64,000 nucleotides of DNA from NCBI GenBank assembly GCA_009823505.1, contig VZQC01000392.1, forward strand, positions 3,496,246 to 3,560,245. The letters run 5' to 3'. Source of the DNA: Rhizomys pruinosus. Its lineage: Eukaryota > Chordata > Mammalia > Rodentia > Spalacidae. The notes under the pieces were generated by a model. The model was not told where the DNA came from, did not search any database, and saw only the letters and a program-made list of their open reading frames with translations. Positions 55,732-64,000 of the stretch are shown here, one piece after another. How positions within the stretch are numbered: position 1 is the stretch's first letter; each line of letters starts with the position of its first letter. A program made the translations under genes and the position numbers.

Positions 55732-56105
55732 ATGTCTCTGCGGTTAGAGCACTGGCTGCTCTTGCAGAGGACCCAGTGTCAATTCCCAGCACCTACGTGC
55801 GTTAACAACCATCTATAAATCCAGTTCCCCAGGTTACTCTGACGCACCATCTTCTTTTTTTTTTTTTTTTGGTCTTTTCGAGACAGGGTCTCCCTGTAGC
55901 TCCAGCTGTCCTGGAACTCACTCTGTAGACCAGGCTGGCCTTGAACTCACAGAAATCCGTCTGCCTCTGCCTCCCAACAGCTAGGATTAAAGGTGTGCGT
56001 CACCACCTTGCCTGACGCCATCTTCTAACTCTGATGGCATGTACAACATGGGTGTACTTACATACATGTAGGCAATACGCTCATACACATAAAAAATAAA
56101 TAATT
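55732..56105 (+). mobile_element. B2 SINE split by a B1
   Basis: The first part (55732-55853) runs from 'ggcagagagatgtctctgc' to 'gacgcaccatcttct'. The second resumes near 56016 with 'gacgccatcttctaactctg' and runs into an AT-rich tail. 'gacgc.ccatcttct' is the target duplication of the inserted B1. Confidence 0.9.
55856..56015 (-). mobile_element. B1 SINE nested in the B2
   Basis: Minus-strand B1 with its T run on the left, 'tcgagacagggtctccc', 'tgtagaccaggctggcc' and 'ggattaaaggtgtgcg'. It is flanked by the duplicated B2 segment. Confidence 0.94.
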
Positions 56106-56892
56106 AAATTAAAAAATGGATTTGTTTTAAAACTTGGAATAAAGACCCTGCATTAACCTCAGGCAGGCTGCCAAGGTAGGGTTATGACAGGCTGCTGTCA
56201 ACAAAACCACTAAGCCTTGAAAATTTCTTGTTATTCAATAAATTCTGACATTGTGGAAAGACACACACGTATGCATTTATGTTTCTGACATGGTGTGCTC
56301 ACAACATATAGGCAGCTGTTTGCAAAAGACATGTATTAAGTCATGAAGATAAAAAGAGTTTAAAAAAAAAAGAGTAGAAAAAAATAGAAAGCAGCATCCA
56401 CAGCAAACAGTAGCAGTCGAAAGACTGCGGCTAAGTATTTTAGATTACTCAGCTCAGATCATCTGTAGCACAACTCTTCCCCTCTGTAAACAGCAGTGGA
56501 GAATGCAGAACTGAACAAACCCACATCGAGTCACAAAAGCAGGTGTGAGCTGAGTCGGCCCTGGGCTGAGCTTTACTCACCCTTGACACAGGTTAGAAAC
56601 TTGATCTAAGAAATCTACACAAAACACGGCCCCACCACTCCAGATACAACCTCTTCAGAGGTGTGCAGAGCCACACAAGGCCCACCGCACACTGGTCACA
56701 CACTGAACCAGAAAGCAAGTCTCAAAAAGTGTCAAAAGACAAATAACCAACAACAGCATTCTCTCTGAGCTCAAGACACATAACGCTGGAAATAACAGAA
56801 CAAAAAGAAACTTGTAACATCCTCACAAGTACAGAAACACAAGTTTCCACAGCCAGAGATGAATCAGAACTGAATTAGGAAATACACAAATA
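56106..56892. other. Unique sequence, nothing recognised
   Basis: An A-rich patch lies near 56358-56390. No exon or repeat recognised. Confidence 0.45.
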
Positions 56893-57045
56893 AGCTGGGT
56901 GTGGTGGCACACACCTTTAATCCCGATACCCACAGCACCCGGGAGGAAGAGGCAGGCGGATCTCTGTGAAATGGAGGCCAGCCTGATCTTCATCAAAAGT
57001 TCCAGGCCAGCTGGGGCTACAGGGAGACCTGTCTAAAAAACAACA
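56893..57045 (+). mobile_element. B1 SINE (first of a head-to-tail row)
   Basis: 'agctgggtgtggtggcac', a small insertion 'ataccca' in the middle, then 'ccaggccagctggggc'. Confidence 0.9.
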
Positions 57046-57049
57046 AGGG

Positions 57050-57222
57050 CCGGGTGTGGTGGCACACACCTTTAATTCCAGCACTCCGGTAGGCAGAGGC
57101 AGATGGATCTTTGTGAGTTCAAGGCCAGCCTGGTCTACAGAGTAAGTTCCAGGACAGCTGGGGCTACAGGGAGACTCTGTCTCGAAAAAGACCACAAAAA
57201 AACAACAACAACAAAAAAAAAC
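57050..57222 (+). mobile_element. B1 SINE (second)
   Basis: Full-length B1 directly following the previous one; 'gccgggtgtggtggcac' to 'ctctgtctcgaaaaagacc' and a long AAC-rich tail. Confidence 0.95.
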
Positions 57223-57235
57223 CGTAGAGCACTGG

Positions 57236-57350
57236 GCTGGGTATGGTGACACAGGCAAGCCGAGCTCTGAAAGTTCTATGCCAGCCTGGGCTATATAACG
57301 AGTTCCAGGGTAGCCAGGGCTACAAAGTAAGATACTGTCTCAGAAAAGAA
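57236..57350 (+). mobile_element. B1-like SINE (third), diverged
   Basis: 'gctgggtatggtgacacagg' then 'ccagcctgggctatataacg' and 'actgtctcagaaaag'. The middle is shortened. Confidence 0.75.
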
Positions 57351-57489
57351 GACAAAAGTGTGCTCACTTCACCTGCAGGTGTGCTAAAATTTGAAAGGCA
57401 CACAGGTCAACGATCCTGCTCAAGGAAAACACATGCCATGTTGTGAAGTGTCCCATATTTAAAATGAGTTAAAATCTTTGCATAAATGA

Positions 57490-57815
57490 TGCATGGTGAT
57501 TTGAATGAGAAATGTGCTCACAGGCTCCAAGTGTCTGAATACTTGGTGGTGCCATGTGTGGAGGGTTAGAAGATGTGCCCTTGCTGGAGGAAGCGCATGG
57601 CTGGGGCAGGCTTGGTCCCATTTTTGAGCCGCTTTCTCTGCATGCATGAAGATGTGAGCTTGGGCTTCTGCTCCAGCCCCCTTGGCTGCACGGCCCCCTG
57701 ACATGGTGGACTCTCACCCCTCTGGAACTGTAAGCCCAATAAACTCTTCCACTCTTCCTTATATAATTTGTCTTGGTCATGGGTTTTATCACAGCAACAG
57801 AAAGGTAACAAATAC
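57490..57815 (+). mobile_element. MaLR-type LTR
   Basis: 'gtgatttgaatgagaaatg', 'cttgctggaggaagcgc', 'gacatggtggactctcacc', AATAAA at about 57739 and the terminal 'atcacagcaacagaaagg' followed by 'taacaaatac'. This is the familiar ORR1/MT-like plan. Confidence 0.82.
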
Positions 57816-57902
57816 ATGGAGGAGTAGAAGCAAATTTCCTCAACTTGATAAAGAACTTTGCAAAGTTGCAAAGAAAACAAATCCAGGTTAGGCTAGCTGG
57901 CC

Positions 57903-57915
57903 GGGGGGGGGGGGG
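57903..57915. repeat. (G)13 homopolymer
   Basis: Thirteen consecutive G, followed by a pyrimidine-rich stretch. Confidence 0.95.
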
Positions 57916-57984
57916 CTGGGATCCTCCTGTCTCCCCCTCCCCACTCCCTGCACTGCTGACTTTACTGAATCATCTCCCAGTCCC

Positions 57985-58138
57985 TTTTTCAGTTTTTTAA
58001 AACAAAGTCTCATGTAGCCCAGGCTAGCCTCACACTTGCTACGTAGCCAAGGCTGGCCTTGCTGTCCTGATCTTCCTGATCCTCCTGTCTTAGCCTCCCA
58101 TGTGCTGGGATCACAGGTCTGAGCTTCCACATCTGGCT
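57985..58138 (-). mobile_element. Old B1-like SINE
   Basis: Minus strand 'aacaaagtctcatgtagccc', two 'aggctggcc'-like blocks and 'catgtgctgggatcacagg'. Confidence 0.7.
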
Positions 58139-59914
58139 CTCTCTCTTAATGAAAATTCTGTAGAGTTGAAATAATCATACAATAAATATCTGGGTATGAA
58201 TATCTAAGCTAAATTTAGCAGTCTGACAAATGTCCTGCACGTTTGTACACATCTTTGCGTGCTTTCTCTCCTGAGCCACGTGAGAGCAACTTTCAGACTC
58301 CATGTGCTTCGCACTACAGACTCAGCACGTGTCCTCAGCATACGTTAATCATAATCACAACACGGCCAGCACACTAGAACCAGCGGCTCGCCTCTAATAC
58401 CATCAAGCAGCTAATCTACGTTCACTTAGAAACACTTCCAGGCCTGACTGTCAAGCACCTCTGCCAGGCTCATCCCGGGCACCTGGCTGTTTTGCCAACA
58501 CTCTTCTCTGGAGCTGAGGTCAGCATCCCTCTCGCTATAGAGAAGACAGTGAGAACCTGGGCCCTTGGATCACGAGGTCTGTTCCAGCTCCTCCAAAGCA
58601 CAGGCAGCAAGAAACCAGCAGTGTAGCCGGCAACACTCGGTTTCCACATCTGTGGGAAATGCACGCTGTTTCAGAAGGAAAGATAAAACATGACTACTAA
58701 CTGGATGCTGGGAGTAAGGGGAGCCAAGAAGAAACAAGTTACATAATTATCCAGATATCCCTCACTCAAGGACAAATTGCACCGTCCTCTGTGGCCAGCA
58801 CCAGACCTCCCACCTAGCACCCTGGCTACACAGAGCCACTGGGAGAACAGGCTATGCCAGGAAAGAGTCCACCAACAGAGATCCAGGTAAGCCAGGCCCC
58901 AGCAGGCCAGTGGCCACAGCTCACTGAGCTTGGAAGGATGTGCTCCACCAAGCAGAAAGTGAGGTTGGTGGAGTTGGTCACTAGAGGCTTACTCATTGAC
59001 AAGCATTGCTCAATGCCCCAGGGCCAGAACTCTCCAGAACTGGGAGAGAAGGGGGTGGGGCAGGGTCAAAGAAAGAGTCAGGGAGGGGATGGGGCCAGTA
59101 GCTAGGGACCAGACATGTGACCTGGCCCCAGCCCCCTGGCTGTTTGGAACTGCCATTCAGCTGAACTGAACACAGGGACAAGCCCATGCCTGCTGAAGCA
59201 GCTCCTATCCCAGTCTTGCCACACTTACAAGGAGGGGGGCACCTGCTTTTCAGTAGGAAAGGCACCAAGACCTCCTCCTCAGGGCCTGGCCGCAGGAAGT
59301 GGTGCCCGTATCACACGCTATGGAGTGAAGCAAGTCAGAACTTTAGGCCCTGGGCTATAGCCACTTGCAATCTGACTAGTGGTCAGAAGGCCCAGACCGT
59401 GCCTGTCCTTCAGAGGACGGGGCATGGCCTCTGGGGTGGTGGCCCTCAAGATGGCTCTCTGAGCATCTGCCAATTGGACCCTGAAAGCTTTAGGTCCCTG
59501 ACCAGAGGCAGACATCATAGCCGGGAAGGAAAAAGGAACAGGCCGTGGTGTCCCAGCCTCATACTTAGCGCCTGCCTTCTCCTGTCTGTGTTGAGAAACA
59601 CCAGAGAGGGGAGGGGTCAGCTCAGCGCCTCACAGGTAAAGAGGAAGTGGGCCTCATTCAGTTCAGGGCCGTTATGTAGCTGTAGACCAGAGCTGCCAGG
59701 CAGGGGCACAGCTGTCTGACACTCAATTCTGATCTGAGTGCCAGGAACCCACATGACAGGAGTGGCCTATAGGACATTCCCCCGGGACTAGTTGGCCACC
59801 TCAGGGCCCCAAGGGCAGAGACAGCAGCCAGAGCTAGGCAGCTGCCTCCCCCTAAGCCCATGCAGACCACACCACCAAACACCATGCAGGATCCTATCAC
59901 AGGTGCTCTGGGGA
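58139..59914. other. Unique sequence, nothing recognised
   Basis: No SINE for almost 1.8 kb. The 177-codon plus frame (59186-59719) shows no domain and overlaps minus-strand frames. Confidence 0.4.
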
Positions 59915-60066
59915 TGACAGCAGGGACACAACTATCACAGGGAGGAGACACATGACAGCAGGGACACGACTATCACAGGGAGGAAACACATGACAGCAGG
60001 GACATGACTATCACAGGGAGGAGACACATGACAGCAGGGACATGATTATCACAGGGAGGAGACACC
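59915..60066. repeat. 38-bp tandem repeat, 4 copies
   Basis: Units 'tgacagcagggacac' plus 'gactatcacagggaggagac', with one or two substitutions each. Confidence 0.96.
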
Positions 60067-61553
60067 TCTTGAAGGTCTACCTCATTCCTCCCACTTCCCA
60101 GACACTGGCTCTTCAGGAACACCTTCCTGCAGCACACACCATCAGCAAGATGCATTCTCCCCTGACCACCTAGCCAGGGGTGGTGGCCACCCTCTTCTCC
60201 ATCCTCTTGGGGCAGCTTGAGCCAAAGGGGACCATTGTCCATCCCCAACAAGGATGTGTCTCAAGAATTTCCACATGGAAATGGGTGCAGTTTGAAGTCC
60301 ACTCCCATCTGTATAAGGGTTAGTACAAAAGAACATACTGCAACTACAGTTACCAAGCGCCTATCCACGCCATGCTAGTGGCCTGGAGGCAGCAGGTCGT
60401 CCACCTACACCATGTCCTGTTTTTTTATAGATGCAGATGGAGGCATGACTGGCAAAATCACTGTTAACAAACTCGGTTCACATGAAAGTGACTGTAAATT
60501 TCTCAGTTTACTTTCACAAGGCCACAGATGTGTGAGCGTCTCCAGTCCATGAGCTGGGGGGATTCTCCCAGGCCTTCCATTTCTCCCTGATGACGTGGAG
60601 CTGGAGGCAGGACTGCTTGCTCCTGCACTGCTCTCCAGTCAAGGCCCTGCCTCCTGGCCCTCCACAGGGCGCAGAAGCAGAGCCCTCACACAGCATCCTG
60701 GGGAAGCAAGTGAGGAGAGGGATGCGGACAGGTGTACAGGAAGGCTCACCCAAAGCCTCTGAGCGTCTCAGCAGAGAGCCAGACTCTCAGCTGTCACTGG
60801 TGCCCAGACTAACATGGAGTGCCATCTCAGACACAAGGAGCAACAGGGCTGGTACTCTACTCTCGTGATGGGCGAATACCCAGGAGGCAAAGGGCAATGG
60901 ATGGTGGCAAAGCTAATGTCCCTACAGCAAGCTCCTGCAGCAATCCAGGGCACACCAAAGACCTGCAGGTAACGAGGTGCCCAGTGGGGGTATGACCTGC
61001 CCTGCTGCTCCAAGGACACAGTCAGAGTAACTGCCATTCTCTTCAGCTGCCTGTGGAAGGGGTGGGAAGGAGCCAGGCCAGAGGAAGGTGCTAGGACCCT
61101 CTGGGAACGCTGGCCAGTTTGGACAATCCCTGTGGAGCTCAGTCCTAAGCAGCTGCAGTCCACAGTTCAGCCATCACTTCTCCTACGGGTGCCTAGCCAG
61201 GACTCGCTGCATGCAGTGCATACACATGGAGCAGCACGTGTGCATACCACTTTCACACAAGTGACAGGCCATACATGCACTGAGGCTGCTGCAGTATGAA
61301 GGAAGCAGCATGCCTGGCCACGCCACCCATGATCCAGCCTTGAGCTGGGGTTCATCCCAAGCTGGCCCTGAGGAGAGAGCAGGCATGAACCCACACAGGC
61401 GTGAACCCACACAGGTAACCAGTTGCTGCCACCCATCCTCAAGTACTGCACAGATGCTGCTGCTGAGGGATTTCAGTGAGATGTATCTACAGCAAACCTT
61501 GACATGCTGGCTTTCAGAACTAGAAAATGAACAGAAATAAAAACCATGAAGCA
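60067..61553. other. Unique sequence, nothing recognised
   Basis: No repeats or exons recognised. Confidence 0.4.
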
Positions 61554-61770
61554 GGGCTGGAGAGACAACGATGCTTACGAGCACTGGCTGCTCTTGCGGA
61601 GGACCCAGGTTTGATTCCCAGCACCCACATGTGGCCAACCACCATCTATAACTCCAGTTCCAAGGGATCTGATGCCTTCTTCTGATCTCTGTGGGCACTG
61701 CACAACATGGTGCACTAACACACATGCAAGCAATATACTCATACACATAAGATAAAAACAATAAATACTA
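61554..61770 (+). mobile_element. B2-family SINE
   Basis: 'agggctggagagacaacg', 'ggtttgattcccagcaccc', 'ctccagttccaagggatc' and an AT-rich tail. Confidence 0.93.
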
Positions 61771-62166
61771 AAATGAACCCTGAAGCTCCCGCAGCAGTTT
61801 TGTTCCTTTAAACCTTTAGAAAGAGAAAATTAAAAATTAAAAAAAAAAAAAAAACCTCAGCACAGTGACTGGAAGCAGGTGAGACCTGCTCGTGAATCTG
61901 CTGGCAGCACACATCTGCTCTCCGAAGTGCCCAGGCCCTTCACTTGTGGTGTGCTTATGAAATTCATGAAATTAGCAGAGACCACCTGTGCAAGAATGCC
62001 CACCACACTAATAACAGGGAGGGTGGAGACAGCATCCGTGCCCAGCACAGGTGGCCACACCACCCACCGTAGGGTCGAGTCAGTCGTCCTGCTCTAATGT
62101 GATGACCAGTGCAGTGGCGGGGTGAACATGAGAAGAGGGCTGCAGAGATGCTGAGCAGGTGTGCTG
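61771..62166. other. Unique sequence, nothing recognised
   Basis: Includes an A-rich patch near 61826-61854. No gene or named repeat recognised. Confidence 0.45.
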
Positions 62167-62226
62167 ACGTGTGTGTGTGTGTGTCCATGTGCATGTGCAT
62201 GTGCGTGTGCGCACGTGCGCGTGTGC
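62167..62226. repeat. Alternating purine-pyrimidine tract with a CACGTG palindrome
   Basis: (TG)n changes into TGCATG and then TGCGCACGTGCGCGTG. A perfect 12-bp palindrome GCGCACGTGCGC lies at 62209-62220, with an E-box core. The alternation favours Z-DNA in principle. Confidence 0.85.
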
Positions 62227-62276
62227 AGGTCAAAGGACAACCTTGCGTGTTCAAGAGCTGTTCACCTTTTTTCTTT

Positions 62277-62486
62277 TTCTTTTTTGAGACAATGTCTCCA
62301 ACTGGTCTGAAGCTTGTTGGGTGTGTTAGCCGCTGGCTGGCCAGTGACCCCACCCCCAGGGATCTGCCCATCTCTGCCTCCCTAGTGCTGAGATCACAAG
62401 CTTATGCCACCATGCCTGGCTTCTCTACATGAATTCCAGGAACAGAATGCAGAGTCTTTTACCAACTGAGCCATTTCCCCAGCCTC
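62277..62486 (-). mobile_element. B4 (ID_B1 type) SINE
   Basis: Minus strand: the B1-derived half ('tttgagacaatgtctccaac', 'ggctggccagtgacc', 'gctgagatcacaagc', 'gccaccatgcctggc') joined to an ID-like head ('gcagagtcttttaccaactg', 'agccatttccccagcc'). This is the known ID-B1 fusion. Confidence 0.82.
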
Positions 62487-62504
62487 GTGTTTTTAAAAAA
62501 CACA

Positions 62505-62728
62505 CTTTTTTTAAACATTATTTTATTTTTTATGTGTATGAGTGTACTGTCTGCATGCAGGTTGTGCGCCCGTGTTGTCCAATGCCTTAGAGGTCAGAAG
62601 AGGGCATCGGATTCCCCTAGAACTGGAGTTAAAGAGTTCCTAGCCACCATGTGGGTGCTGGGAATCAAACCTGGGTCCTCTGCAAAAGCGGTCAGTGCTC
62701 TTAGCTGCTGAGCCATTTCTTCAGCCCC
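62505..62728 (-). mobile_element. B2 SINE
   Basis: Minus-strand full-length B2 without the internal duplication, flanked by 'aaaaacac..cttttt' on both sides. Confidence 0.93.
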
Positions 62729-62780
62729 TAAAAAACACTTTTTAATTATTATTACTCGATTTTTCAAAACCTACCTCACA

Positions 62781-62990
62781 GGGCTGGAGAGATGGCTCTA
62801 CAGTTAAGAGTACTTGCTATTCTTTAAAGGACCTGCATCAGGCAGCTCACAACCACTTGAAAGTCCAGAGAAGCTGACACCCTCTTCTGGACTCCACGGG
62901 CATTGCACTCATGTGCACACACACATACAAGCACATATTCATGCAAGCACCCACACATATACATCAATAAAATAAATCTTTTTTTAAAGC
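62781..62990 (+). mobile_element. B2-family SINE, internally shortened
   Basis: 'gggctggagagatggctcta', 'cagctcacaaccac', 'ctgacaccctcttctgg' and an A-rich tail. The B box region is deleted. Confidence 0.9.
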
Positions 62991-62999
62991 ATGCTCATA

Positions 63000-63111
63000 G
63001 CCAGGTGGGAGACACCTGTAATTACAGCTCTTGGGAATCTGAGATGGGGTAAAATCACACAAGTTCAAGACAAGCCTGGGCTACATAGTGAGACCTTGTC
63101 TCAAAAAAAAA
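63000..63111 (+). mobile_element. Old B1-like SINE
   Basis: 'agccaggtgggagacacctg', 'gttcaagacaagcctgggc', 'tacatagtgagaccttgtc' and an A-tail, resembling ancestral B1. Confidence 0.75.
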
Positions 63112-63169
63112 AAGAGGTCAGGCTATTAAGCACATGGGGGAAAATGGAGGAGGAGTTTGATGGAAGAGG

Positions 63170-64000
63170 ATGGGAGAGGATGAGTGCTCTGCTGGAAGAG
63201 GATGAGTGCTCTGCTGGGAGAGGATGAGTGCTCCTCTGGGAGAGAATGAGTGCTCCGTTGGGAGAGGACGAGTGCTCCGCTGGGAGAGGACGAGTGCTCC
63301 GCTGGGAGAGGACGAGTGCTCCTCTGGGAGAGGACGAGTGCTCCACTGGGAGAGGACGAGTGCTCAATTGGGAGAGGATGAGTGCTCCTCTGGGAGAGGA
63401 CGAGTGCTCCTCTGGGAGAGGACGAGTGCTCCAATGGGAGAGGATGAGTGCTCCTCTGGGAGAGGACGAGTGCTCCAATGGGAGAGGATGAGTGCTCCTC
63501 TGGGAGAGGACGAGTGCTCCAATGGGAAAGGATGAGTGCTCCAATGGGAGAGGATGAGTGCTCCTCTGGGAGAGGATGAGTGCTCCTCTGGGAGAGGATG
63601 AGTGCTCTGCTGGGAGAGGATGAGTGCTCCTCTGGGAGGGGATGAGTGCTCCTCTGGAAAGGGATGAATGCTCCAATGGGAGAGGATGAGTGCTCCAATA
63701 GGAGAAGATGAGTGCTCCTCTGGGAGAGGACGAATGCTCCAATGGGAGAGGACGAGTGCTCCTCTGGGAGAGGATGAGTGTTCCGCTGGGAGAGGATGAG
63801 TGCTCCAATGGGAGAGGATGAGTGCTCCAATGGGAGAGGATGAGTGCTCCTCTGGGAGAGGATGAGTGCTCCAATGGGAGATGAGTGCTCCAATGGGAGA
63901 GGATGAGTGCTCCGCTGGGAGAGGGTGAGTGCTCCGCTGGGAGAGGATGAGTGCTTCACTGGGAGAGGGTGAGTGCTCCGCTGGGAGAGGGTGAGTGCTC
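63170..64000. repeat. 22-bp minisatellite, ~37 copies, continuing past the window
   Basis: Unit GAGGATGAGTGCTCCTCTGGGA with variants at two places: GGACG/GGATG and CTCCTC/CTCCGC/CTCCAA. Variants are interspersed, giving higher-order patterns. All six frames are nearly stop-free, which explains the 250-codon minus-strand frames. Its right end is not in this window. Confidence 0.97.

Noticed and set aside
63101..63959. Serine/proline/histidine-rich minus frames of over 250 codons
   Set aside because: Product of the 22-bp array, open in all frames.

Overview
This is nuclear DNA of a muroid rodent. The evidence is the many B1 (7SL-derived) and B2 (tRNA-derived) SINEs on both strands, with fewer ID/B4-like SINEs, MaLR-type LTRs and two probable solo LTRs. 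The B2 copies do not match the mouse or rat consensus as I know them, so a cricetid, gerbil or other muroid is more likely, but I cannot name the species. I recognise no complete gene, RNA gene, CRISPR array or operon. The window reads as intergenic or intronic sequence. One short stretch (5559-5726, minus strand) looks like a real coding exon of an unidentified membrane protein.

Layout. 0-4.5 kb: SINEs, a 229-base assembly gap and unique sequence. 4.6-5.5 kb: a proline/alanine-type minisatellite next to the candidate exon. 5.7-11.8 kb: mostly unique, with SINEs and a ~125-bp inverted duplication. 11.8-14.3 kb: two minisatellite families; the first appears to have grown out of a B2 SINE and is split by a solo LTR. 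14.3-37 kb: ordinary SINE-sprinkled sequence with simple repeats, an LTR nested in a B2, and several small duplications. 37.1-37.7 kb: a 54-bp tandem array. 38.9-39.4 kb: an old L1-like fragment. 40.1-43.1 kb: a 29-bp array carrying an apparent assembly duplication around a single N. 43-48.4 kb: SINEs, a MaLR LTR and a 31-bp array. 48.8-55.7 kb: an anomalous block of poor-quality or foreign-looking sequence. 55.7-63.1 kb: SINEs, a MaLR LTR and a 38-bp array. 63.2 kb to the end: a 22-bp array running off the window.

The density of GC-rich minisatellites (at least nine arrays, roughly a tenth of the window) is the most striking large-scale property and suggests a subtelomeric or recombination-active GC-rich region. 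The most interesting biological signal is a recurrent chimeric SINE: the 5' part of B2 joined to B1, with the same junction at separate loci, flanked at two of them by target-site-like repeats. A second is a young B2 subfamily with an internal duplication. Two areas (the 41134 junction and 48.8-55.7 kb) look like gap-filling artefacts and should not be interpreted biologically without raw reads. Nearly all long open frames here are products of tandem repeats and are not annotated as genes.
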